DNA from: RYN-230 sp963793825
GTDB taxonomy: Bacteria; Actinomycetota; Actinomycetes; Streptosporangiales; Streptosporangiaceae
DNA: 64,000 nucleotides
Direction of reading: 5' to 3'
Assembly: GCA_963793825.1 (NCBI GenBank)
Contig: CAWCBE010000007.1
Coordinates: 1,291,238 to 1,355,237, forward strand
Notes under the pieces: generated by a model
What the model saw: the letters and a program-made list of their open reading frames with translations, nothing else
Databases searched by the model: none
Told to the model about the DNA's origin: nothing
In this document: one piece after another, positions 33,316-41,245 of the stretch
Position numbering within the stretch: the stretch's first letter is position 1
How the letters are laid out: every line of letters begins with the position of its first letter
Translations under genes and position numbers: made by a program

Positions 33316-35393
33316 CAGGAACCCCCATACCCGGCCGGGGCGCTGATAGCGCCGTCCGCCGCGATGCCCGGCAGCGCGCTGGGCAGCCGCCCACCCGGGA
33401 AGGCGGCCTTATGGCCTTCCAGGCCGTAAATGTCGTCGTAGATCTGCCGCACCGCGGGCGCGGCTACCTCAGCGCCGTAGTTGGAGTCCGGGATCATGAC
33501 CACGACCACGTACTTCGGGTTGTCGCACGGCGCGAACGAGGCGAACACCGAGGTGACCGAGCTGTTGAACACCTCGGCGGTACCGGTCTTGCCGGCCACG
33601 CAGACCTGGCCGCGCGGGAAGCCGCTGAACGCCCCGGCCGCGGTGCCGCCCCCGGTCGTCACGTCGGCGAGCGCGCTGCGGATGTAGGCCAGCGTGCTGC
33701 CGGCCACCGGCAGCCGCCGGATCACCGGCGGGTTGATCCGCTGCACGACCTGCCCGGACGGGCCAAGCACCGCCGCGCCGATCCGCGGGCTGTACAGCTT
33801 GCCCCCGTTGGCCAGTGCGGCGTAGGCGTCCGCGAGCTGGAGCGGGGTGACCGCCACGTATCCCTGGCCGATGGCGGCGATCGCCGCCTCGCCCGGTTCC
33901 CACACGTTGCCGTAGTGGCAATCCTGGTACTCAATCTGCTGGATGTACGTGCCGTTCGCGTTGCCATACTTGCACCAGTCCTGGCCGGCGTGCGCGTTGC
34001 CCTTCCACAGGTAGTAGAGCCATTCCCGGGTCGGGACGCTGCCCGCGCTCTGCTCCGGCAGGTCGATGCCCGGGGCGTTGCCGAAGCCCCAGGCCACCTC
34101 CATCTTCTGCATTTCCTGGATGGGGGCCTTCACGCTGGTCACCGTGTCCAGGCCCGGGTGGTCCCGCAGGTAGATCTGGTACGCCAGGTTGTAGAAGACC
34201 GTGTCACAGGAGATGACCAGTGCCTCGTGGAAGCTGATCGGCCCGATGCTGGGATTGCCGTCGTTGAGGAACCTGCGCCCGCCGATGGTGGAGGCGGCCG
34301 GGCAGTCGTACAGGCCGTTCAGGCTGTAGCCCGCCTGCACGGCCGCGGCCGTGGACGTCACCTTGAACGTGGAGCCGGGCGCATACTCGCCCTGGGTGAC
34401 CCGGTTCAGGATCGGCACGCTGCCCGTGGTCAGCAGCTTGTACTGCTGCTGCGAGATCCCGCCGGTCCACACGCTGGGGTTGTAGTCCGGCTCGCTGGCC
34501 ATGGCCACCACCCGCCCGGTGGTGGTCAGCACGACCGCGGCCCCGGTGGTGGCGCCCGGGTTGCCCTGCAACTGCGCCTTGTGGATCGCGTTGCCCAGGA
34601 TGGTCTGGACATCCCCCTGCAGCCGTGCGTTGATGCTGGTCACCAGGTTGTCGCCGGGCTTGGGGGCGACCGAGCGGAGGACGCCGAGCTGCTGGCCGGC
34701 ACTGTTCACCGACAGCACCTGCTGGCCCGGCGTGCCCTGCAGCTGGGTGTTGTACTGCGCCTCCAGCCCGGCCTGGCCGACCAGGTCCTCGCCGGCGAAC
34801 CCGGTGTCCGGCAGGTGCTGCTGCTTCATCTGCTGGGGGGTGATGGGCCCGAGGTAACCGAGCACCTGCGCCGGGTTGGCCCCGTCGGGCTGCGGGTACC
34901 TGGCCACCGGGTTAACGCCCGCGCTGACCCCGGGATAGCTGGCGTGATCCTGCATGATCTGCACGGCCATCGCGGCCGGCACGTTCTGTGCCACCGGGAT
35001 CGGCTGGTACGGCGACCCGGGCCAGCACGGCTTGGGCACCGTGGCGGTGCATAGCCGCACCTTCTCGGCGAGCAGCGTGTCGGACATGTGCAGCAGGCCA
35101 GCCAGCTTGCGCAGCACCGCCTTGCCCCCATCGGCCTGCGCCGCCAGGTCCATCATGTTCACGGTGACGACCAGGGAGCTGGCGTTGTCCACGATCGGCA
35201 GGCCGGCGTCGTCCAGGATCTTGCCGCGGACCGATGGGGTGATCACGGTCTGGGTCTGGTCCTGGGCGGCGAGCTGCACGTAGTTGCGGCCGGTCATCAC
35301 CTGCAGGTACCACAGTCGTCCGCCCAGTGTGATGAGCAGTGCGGCGACCACCGCGTACAGCACGACGAGGCGCCGCCGCGAGACGGGAGTCAT
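33315..35393 (-). CDS. mrdA: Penicillin-binding protein 2, class B transpeptidase
   Basis: 692 aa from ATG 35393, which overlaps the mreD stop as ATGA. A single N-terminal helix (LVVLYAVVAALLITLGGRLWYL) anchors it; a dimerisation domain and the transpeptidase domain lie outside. Catalytic motifs: APGSTFKVTS (SxxK), ALVISCDTVFYNLAY (SxD in place of SxN) and AGKTGTAEVFN (KTG). It cross-links new glycan in elongation with RodA. Thirty-six nt of open frame upstream are not needed. Confidence 0.96.
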   Translation of the reverse strand: MTPVSRRRLVVLYAVVAALLITLGGRLWYLQVMTGRNYVQLAAQDQTQTVITPSVRGKILDDAGLPIVDNASSLVVTVNMMDLAAQADGGKAVLRKLAGLLHMSDTLLAEKVRLCTATVPKPCWPGSPYQPIPVAQNVPAAMAVQIMQDHASYPGVSAGVNPVARYPQPDGANPAQVLGYLGPITPQQMKQQHLPDTGFAGEDLVGQAGLEAQYNTQLQGTPGQQVLSVNSAGQQLGVLRSVAPKPGDNLVTSINARLQGDVQTILGNAIHKAQLQGNPGATTGAAVVLTTTGRVVAMASEPDYNPSVWTGGISQQQYKLLTTGSVPILNRVTQGEYAPGSTFKVTSTAAAVQAGYSLNGLYDCPAASTIGGRRFLNDGNPSIGPISFHEALVISCDTVFYNLAYQIYLRDHPGLDTVTSVKAPIQEMQKMEVAWGFGNAPGIDLPEQSAGSVPTREWLYYLWKGNAHAGQDWCKYGNANGTYIQQIEYQDCHYGNVWEPGEAAIAAIGQGYVAVTPLQLADAYAALANGGKLYSPRIGAAVLGPSGQVVQRINPPVIRRLPVAGSTLAYIRSALADVTTGGGTAAGAFSGFPRGQVCVAGKTGTAEVFNSSVTSVFASFAPCDNPKYVVVVMIPDSNYGAEVAAPAVRQIYDDIYGLEGHKAAFPGGRLPSALPGIAADGAISAPAGYGGS

Positions 35394-36703
35394 CGCTGCC
35401 CTCCTGTCCGCTTGCCGAAGAGCCGCCACAGCGAGCGGCGCCGGGGGGTCAGCCGGCGGCTGGCCAGGGCTCGTGACTGCACGCCACGAAACCGTGGCGA
35501 GTGGGTCGGTCCGCCCGCCGAGCGCCAGCGGGTGCGCTGGCGCCGGCGGCCGGTGCCGAACGCGCGACGGCCGGTCAAACCCCTGGAATTACCCAACGAC
35601 CGGCCGGTGAGCGGCCCGCCGCGCGATGCGCGGCCGAGTACCGAGCCGCCGATGGCGCCGTCCCGGCGGCGGGCCGCCGAGCCCAGCTTGAGGTGCACCG
35701 GCCGGGCCGGGCGGGTCAGCGTGACCCGGGTGCCGCTGGCCGAGCCGCCCTGCATGGTGCTGCCGCGCAGCCGGGGGCCGCGGGCTGGCCGGAGCGCCCG
35801 GCCACCGGCCCCGTCGCCGAGCAGCCCGCCGCCCCGGCCGGACGCGGTGCCCGGCACCCCGGTCCGGTACCGGCTGGCCCAGTTGCGGCTGCCCAGGTGC
35901 AGCTGGACCGGGCGGGACGGCATCCGCCGCGGGACGCGGAACCCGCTGGCCGACCCGCCGGGCATGGCCCGGCCGCCGCCGAGGCGCAACTGCACCGGGC
36001 GGGACGGCGGGCGGCCCGCCACCCGGCTGCCGGTGCCCGGCCCGCCGGGCGCGGTCCCGCCCCGCAGCATCCGGGCCTTGAGCCGGGGGGTGCCGCCGGT
36101 CCCGCTGTCCCGGACGACCGCGCCGGACGGCGCGGCCTGGCCCGCCGCCACGACCAGGGCGGACACGCCCAGCGGCGGGTTCAGCGCGCTGGCCCGCAGC
36201 GCGGCCACGCCCTCGGTGGCGATCAGCCGGGCCCGGGTCACCGCGTACAGCACGAACGGGCTGAGCAGCACGTCGTACACGACCGAGGCGGGCAGCAGAT
36301 GCCGGACCGCGGTCCAGGTGATGTCGGCGTCGCCGAACACGATGCCGGCCAGCGCGTAGAGCAGTTCGCCGGCCGCCGAGCCGAGCGCCACCACGCCCAG
36401 CGGCGCCCAGGCCAGGTCGCCGGTGTGCGCGGCGAACCAGCCGCAGGCGTAGCCCACCACGCAGAACACCAGGGCGTACTGCCCGACCAGGTGGGTGGCC
36501 GGGGGCGCGATGTCCAGCGCCAGGCCGGCCCAGAACCCGCTCAGCGCGCCTTCCAGCGGGCCGCCGGTCAGCGCCAGTGCCACCACGGTGACCAGCACCA
36601 GGTCGGGAGCGGCCCCGAACGGCAGCCGGATGTTATCCAGCACGGTGAGCTGGAGCACGATCGCCACCAGCAAGAGGGCGGCCGACATCGCGGCACGCCG
36701 CAC
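35390..36703 (-). CDS. mreD: MreD with long Arg/Gly-rich C-terminal extension
   Basis: 437 aa, far longer than the usual 160-180. Residues 1-170 are the membrane MreD (LLVAIVLQLTVLDNIRLPFG, GFWAGLALDIAPPATHLVGQ). From about residue 190 it is a strongly basic low-complexity tail with repeats of R-P-V-(Q/H)-L-x-L-G (RPVQLRLGGG, RPVQLHLGSR, RPVHLKLGSA). The tail should be cytoplasmic and could bind nucleic acid, membranes or MreB/MreC. Gene overlaps pbp2 and follows mreC by one base. Confidence 0.92.
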   Translation of the reverse strand: MRRAAMSAALLLVAIVLQLTVLDNIRLPFGAAPDLVLVTVVALALTGGPLEGALSGFWAGLALDIAPPATHLVGQYALVFCVVGYACGWFAAHTGDLAWAPLGVVALGSAAGELLYALAGIVFGDADITWTAVRHLLPASVVYDVLLSPFVLYAVTRARLIATEGVAALRASALNPPLGVSALVVAAGQAAPSGAVVRDSGTGGTPRLKARMLRGGTAPGGPGTGSRVAGRPPSRPVQLRLGGGRAMPGGSASGFRVPRRMPSRPVQLHLGSRNWASRYRTGVPGTASGRGGGLLGDGAGGRALRPARGPRLRGSTMQGGSASGTRVTLTRPARPVHLKLGSAARRRDGAIGGSVLGRASRGGPLTGRSLGNSRGLTGRRAFGTGRRRQRTRWRSAGGPTHSPRFRGVQSRALASRRLTPRRRSLWRLFGKRTGGQR

Positions 36704-36704
36704 C

Positions 36705-37670
36705 TCAGCCCCCCGGCCTGGTCGCGCCCGGGCTGGGCGTCGCGGTCGCGCCGGGGCTGGCGCCGGGCGACGCGGTCGCGCCGGGCGTCGCGGGCGCGGT
36801 GGGCACCGCCGGCAGCAGGGAGAACCGCGGGTTGGTCCGCGGCGCGACGATCACCACGCCGACCACGCCGATCGCGGTGTCGTCCGCGTACGGGCGGACC
36901 AGGGCCACCTTGGTCAGCGACCCGGAGGTGCCTTCCACCTGGGTGATGACGCCGACCGGCACCCCGGGAACGTAGGGACGGCCGCCGACCGACCCGAAGG
37001 TGACCAGCTGCTGGCCCGGGTGCAGGATCGCGTTCACGTCGAAGACCTGGAGCCGGAGCATCCCGCCGCCCGCCATCGACTTGCCGGTGCCGGTGACCAC
37101 GCCGAGCTGGCCGCTGCCGGCCAGCCGGACCCCGACGGTGACGCTGGCGTCGGTGCTCAGCAGGACGGTGGAAGTGGTCGCGGCAACCGACGTGACCGTG
37201 CCGACCAGGCCCTGCCCGTTCAGCACGGTCTCGTCCGGCTTGATGCCGTCCGCGCGGCCGGCGTCGATGGTGACCGAGTCGTCGTAGGCTCCCCCGGCCG
37301 CGATCACGCTGGCCGTGACGATCCGGTACCGGCCCCGGCCAGCCAGCTGCAGCAACTGGCTGAGCTGCGCCGCGGCCGCCCGGTCCAGCCGCTGCTGGCT
37401 GAGCTGGGCCCGCAGCCCGACGACCTGCCGTTGCAGCGCCGCGACCTGGGCCCGAGAGCCGCCCCCGCCGGTCAGCCCATCGGCGAACGCGGTGAATGGC
37501 CGGGAGGCGACGCTGGCCGCGCTCTCCACCGTGCCGAACACGGCGCCGCCCACGCTGCGCAGCCCGCGCACCGGGGAGGTGGCGCCGCCCCGGTAGTCAA
37601 TCGTTATCAGTGCCAGCGCGGCGGCCAGCAGCACCCCGAGAACGAGGCGGGTCCGCCGGGTGTCGTGCAC
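36705..37670 (-). CDS. mreC: Rod-shape-determining protein MreC
   Basis: 321 aa, one N-terminal helix (RLVLGVLLAAALALITIDYRG), a coiled coil (AQVAALQRQVVGLRAQLSQQ) and the periplasmic beta domain (GLVGTVTSVAATTSTVLL, YVPGVPVGVITQVEG). The last 35 residues are a Pro/Thr/Ala tail (GASPGATATPSPGATRPGG). It links MreB to the extracellular synthases. mreB lies 80 nt upstream and mreD starts 1 nt downstream. Confidence 0.95.
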   Translation of the reverse strand: MHDTRRTRLVLGVLLAAALALITIDYRGGATSPVRGLRSVGGAVFGTVESAASVASRPFTAFADGLTGGGGSRAQVAALQRQVVGLRAQLSQQRLDRAAAAQLSQLLQLAGRGRYRIVTASVIAAGGAYDDSVTIDAGRADGIKPDETVLNGQGLVGTVTSVAATTSTVLLSTDASVTVGVRLAGSGQLGVVTGTGKSMAGGGMLRLQVFDVNAILHPGQQLVTFGSVGGRPYVPGVPVGVITQVEGTSGSLTKVALVRPYADDTAIGVVGVVIVAPRTNPRFSLLPAVPTAPATPGATASPGASPGATATPSPGATRPGG

Positions 37671-37750
37671 CAGGTCTCCTCACCAGCCAGCCGGCCATCC
37701 CCTGGGAGCGGCCGTCACTGCAGCCTCTCCGTCCTCCCGTGCGGGCGCCG

Positions 37751-38782
37751 TCACCGTCTGGATTCGGGGACCAGCACCTGACGCAGGGTATCGAAGTCCT
37801 CGACGCACTTCCCGGTGCCGAGCACCACGGAGTCGAGCGGGTTGTCGGCGACATGCACCGGCATGCCCGTTTCCTCCCGGATCCGGTCGGACAGGCCGCG
37901 CAGCAGCGCACCCCCGCCGGTCAGCGCGATGCCCCGGTCCATCACGTCGCCGGCCAGTTCCGGCGGGCACTTGTCCAGGGTGGTCTTGACCGTGTCCACG
38001 ATCAGCGCGACCGGCTCCTCGATGGCGCGGCGGATCTCCTCGGCCGAGATGACGATGGTCTTCGGCAGGCCGCTGACCAGGTCACGGCCGCGGATCTCAG
38101 CATGCGGCTCGTCCGCCGATGGGTACGCCGAGCCCAGCGCCATCTTGATCTCCTCGGCGGTACGGTCGCCGAGCATCAGCGAGTACTCCTTCTTGCCGAA
38201 GTTGATGATCGCCTGGTCAAGCTCGTCGCCGGCCACCCTGATCGACTGGGAGGTCACGATGCCGCCCAGCGAGATGACGGCGACCTCGGTAGTGCCCCCG
38301 CCGATGTCCACCACCATGTTCCCGGTCGGCTCGTTGACCGGCAGCCCGGCCCCGATCGCCGCGGCCATCGGCTCCTCGATGATGTAGACGCGGCGGGCGC
38401 CCGCCTGGTGGCCGGCCTCCTTCACCGCGCTCTGCTCGACGCCGGTGATGCCGCTGGGCACGGCGACCACGACCCGGGGCTTGGCCAGGTGGCGGCGGCG
38501 GTGCACCTTCTGGATGAAGTAACGCAGCATGCGCTCGGTCACGTCGAAGTCGGCGATGACCCCGTCCTTGAGCGGGCGCACCGCGACGATGTTGCCGGGC
38601 GTCCGCCCGATCATCCGTTTAGCCTCGACCCCGACCGCCACGATCGCGCCCGTGTTGGTGTTCAGCGCCACCACGGATGGCTCGTTGAGCACGATGCCGC
38701 GCCCCCGGACATAGACCAGGGTGTTCGCGGTGCCCAGGTCAACCGCCATGTCTCGGCCAAGAAACGCCAGCGCGTTGCTCAT
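37751..38782 (-). CDS. mreB: Rod-shape-determining protein MreB (actin homologue)
   Basis: 343 aa, the normal length. ATPase motifs: DMAVDLGTANTLVYVRGRG (phosphate 1), GNMVVDIGGGTTEVAVISLGG (phosphate 2) and GIALTGGGALLRGL (adenosine). The filament organises elongation with MreC, MreD, RodA and PBP2. It is first in the cluster; 38783-39054 upstream (272 nt, no gene) should hold the operon promoter. ndk, found between folC and mreB in several actinomycetes, is absent. Confidence 0.97.
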   Translation of the reverse strand: MSNALAFLGRDMAVDLGTANTLVYVRGRGIVLNEPSVVALNTNTGAIVAVGVEAKRMIGRTPGNIVAVRPLKDGVIADFDVTERMLRYFIQKVHRRRHLAKPRVVVAVPSGITGVEQSAVKEAGHQAGARRVYIIEEPMAAAIGAGLPVNEPTGNMVVDIGGGTTEVAVISLGGIVTSQSIRVAGDELDQAIINFGKKEYSLMLGDRTAEEIKMALGSAYPSADEPHAEIRGRDLVSGLPKTIVISAEEIRRAIEEPVALIVDTVKTTLDKCPPELAGDVMDRGIALTGGGALLRGLSDRIREETGMPVHVADNPLDSVVLGTGKCVEDFDTLRQVLVPESRR

Positions 38783-39054
38783 CAGGAACGAGAACCTTCC
38801 GAAAAGGGCCTGCTGGGTAATCTGTGCTCTTATCGCCGCAGTTCAGGCGCGCACCGCGCCGACCGCTCTTGTCCTTCATGTTCGAGCGCCGCCCTGCCTA
38901 AACGAGGTCGGCAGATAAGATCTTGCTAACGCCGCATGGCAGCGTCGGTCAGTCGGATCCGTATGTGATGTCCTGCCCTCGGGGAACGACTGAGCGCCCC
39001 CGATAGTGCCCCGCAGTACTGGGATCCTATCGGTGCCCCTCCGGCCGGCCGCAG

Positions 39055-39372
39055 TCAGGAGGACTCGGCGCGCCGCCCCATGCGGATGGCCAGCACCCAG
39101 AATCCGGCGAAGATCACACCAAGCACGTACATCACCGGGACCACCACGCCGGCCGCGATGACGAGCAGCTGGAGGACGCTCCCGGCGGCCAGCACGCCGC
39201 GGGTCGCGGCCCGGCCGACCAGGCCGGCCAGGATGACCGCGGCGACGGCCAGGCAGCCGCCGGCGATGCCCGCCGCGCGGGCCGGGTTGTGGCCGATGCT
39301 GATCGCCACCGGGATGGCCAGGCCGATGATGATGGCCTCCATCACCAGGACGGTGGCGCACAGCCGCCTCAT
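39055..39372 (-). CDS. DUF4233 small membrane protein
   Basis: 105 aa with four hydrophobic segments (VLVMEAIIIGLAIPVAISIG; GGCLAVAAVILAGLVGRA; VLQLLVIAAGVVVPVMYVLG; VIFAGFWVLAIRMG). The end WxLAxRMGR is typical of DUF4233. It follows folC by 10 nt, the usual position in actinomycetes. Function is unknown. Confidence 0.9.
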   Translation of the reverse strand: MRRLCATVLVMEAIIIGLAIPVAISIGHNPARAAGIAGGCLAVAAVILAGLVGRAATRGVLAAGSVLQLLVIAAGVVVPVMYVLGVIFAGFWVLAIRMGRRAESS

Positions 39373-39382
39373 CGCCCGCCCC

Positions 39383-41245
39383 TCATTCCGGGGCTTCCTC
39401 CCCGTATTCCGAGCCTTCCTGCCCGTACTCCGGGCCGGCCTCCCCGTACGCCGGGCCGGCCTCCCCGTACTCCGGGCCGGCCTGCCCGTACTCCGGGCCG
39501 GCCTCCCCGCCTGGGCCGGCCTCCCCGCCGGGCGTGGCCAGCAGCAGCCTGGCGTCCCCGGCCGTGATCACCGAGCCGGTGACCAGGACCCCGATCCGGG
39601 CCAGGCCCTCTTCGCCGGAGGCCGCGTCGGCCAGGCCGACCGCCAGTTCCAGCGCGTCATCGATCCGGCCCGCGGCCTGCACCCGTTCCGCGCCGAACAC
39701 CGACGCGGCCAGTTCGGCCAGCTTGACCGGGTCCATCGAGCGGTCCGAGGAGTTCCGGGTCACCACCAGCTCGGAGACCACTGGCTCCAGCTGGTCGAGG
39801 ATCCCGGCGACGTCCTTGTCCTCGCTCACCGCCAGCACCCCGATAACCCCCGCGAACGTGAACGCCTCGGTCAGCGCCTCCATCGACGCGGCCATCCCGG
39901 CCGGGTTGTGCGCGGCATCCACGATCACCACCGGGCTGCGCCGCACCACTTCCATCCGCCCCGGCGACCGTACGCTGGCAAACCCCTGCCTGACCAGGTC
40001 CTCCCCCAGCGGCTCCGACGGCGCCGTCCACCCCGGCAGCACGACCCCCGAGCCGAGCTCTTCAGCGGAGGGCCGGGACAGCGGGACCGCTGGGGGTGAG
40101 TCCGGGGTGTTCAGTTCATCTGCGGGGCGGCCCGGCGAGGTCGCTGGCGTAACGCCGGCCACCTCAGCCATGCGCCCATGAGCGGGGTCCGCGTCAACGG
40201 AACCATCGTCCTGCGCAGGAAAGCCTGCGGCCCCGCCGGGCCGCCCCGCCCCCCCAGCGGTCTCGTCGGACCGGTCCACCTCCCCGCCAGCGGCCTCATC
40301 GGGCCGTCCCGCCTCCGTCTCATCGGACCGCTCCGTCCCCTCGCTGTCCGCAGGCTGGGACTGCCCGGGGAGGGCCGCGCCGGTGGCGAAGGCCTCTACG
40401 GCGGCCAGGGCTACGGAGGCGTTGCCGGCCTGGTAGGCGCCGAACAACGGGAGGGCGATGTCGTAGTAGTCGGCGCGGAGGCCGCGGAGGTCGAGGCGCT
40501 GGCCGCCGACGGCGAGGTCGCGGGCCAGGACGCCGAACTCGAGGCCCTCGCGGACGACGCTGGCGCCGACGGTGACGGCGCGGCGGAGCAGTTCCTCGGC
40601 CGCGGGGAGGGGCTGCTGGGCGAGGACCGCGACGGAACCGGGCTTGATGATGCCGGCCTTGTCCGCGGCGATCTGCTGGACGGTGTCGCCGAGCCAGGCG
40701 GTGTGGTCCAGGGAGATGGGGGTGACTACGGCGACGGCGCCGTCGGCGACGTTGGTGGCGTCCCAGGTGCCGCCCAGGCCGACCTCGACGATGGCCACCT
40801 CCACCGGGACGTCCGCGAAGGTGGCGAACGCCATGCCGGTCAGGACCTCGAAGAAGGACAGCGGCACCGGGTGGCGCCCGTCGACGAAGGCGACGTAGGG
40901 GGCGAGCTCGTCGTAGGCGGCGACGAACTGCTCGGGGGTGATGGGGTGGCCGTCGATCATGATGCGCTCGGTGATGGAGGTCAGGTGCGGGCTGGTGAAC
41001 AGGCCGGTGCGCAGGCCGCGGGCGCGCAGCAGGGCCTCGATCATGCGCGCGGTGGAGGTCTTGCCGTTGGTGCCGGTGACGTGGATGACCGGGTAGGACC
41101 GCTGCGGGTCGCCGAGCAGGGCGGTCAGGTCCGCGATCCGGTCCAGGGTTGGCTCGATGGCGTGCTCAGGACGGCGGGTCAGGATCTCCCGCTCGGCCTC
41201 GCGGAACTCGTCCTCGACGCCGGGCGCATCCCCCGGAGTGCTCAA
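39383..41245 (-). CDS. folC: Folylpolyglutamate/dihydrofolate synthase with low-complexity insert
   Basis: 620 aa, against about 430-500 usually. N-terminal ligase: VIHVTGTNGKTSTARMIEAL (P-loop), GLFTSPHL, VEVGLGGTWDATN and SLDHTAWLGDT. At about residues 295-405 sits a disordered insert with repeated DET-x-GRPDE-like units, then the C-terminal domain resumes at SPGRMEVVRRSPVVIVDAAHNP. The tail is a repeat of G-E-A-G-P-E-Y units. It adds glutamate to folates. The TTG start at 41245 overlaps the valS stop as TTGA; no better start is evident. Confidence 0.93.
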   Translation of the reverse strand: MSTPGDAPGVEDEFREAEREILTRRPEHAIEPTLDRIADLTALLGDPQRSYPVIHVTGTNGKTSTARMIEALLRARGLRTGLFTSPHLTSITERIMIDGHPITPEQFVAAYDELAPYVAFVDGRHPVPLSFFEVLTGMAFATFADVPVEVAIVEVGLGGTWDATNVADGAVAVVTPISLDHTAWLGDTVQQIAADKAGIIKPGSVAVLAQQPLPAAEELLRRAVTVGASVVREGLEFGVLARDLAVGGQRLDLRGLRADYYDIALPLFGAYQAGNASVALAAVEAFATGAALPGQSQPADSEGTERSDETEAGRPDEAAGGEVDRSDETAGGAGRPGGAAGFPAQDDGSVDADPAHGRMAEVAGVTPATSPGRPADELNTPDSPPAVPLSRPSAEELGSGVVLPGWTAPSEPLGEDLVRQGFASVRSPGRMEVVRRSPVVIVDAAHNPAGMAASMEALTEAFTFAGVIGVLAVSEDKDVAGILDQLEPVVSELVVTRNSSDRSMDPVKLAELAASVFGAERVQAAGRIDDALELAVGLADAASGEEGLARIGVLVTGSVITAGDARLLLATPGGEAGPGGEAGPEYGQAGPEYGEAGPAYGEAGPEYGQEGSEYGEEAPE

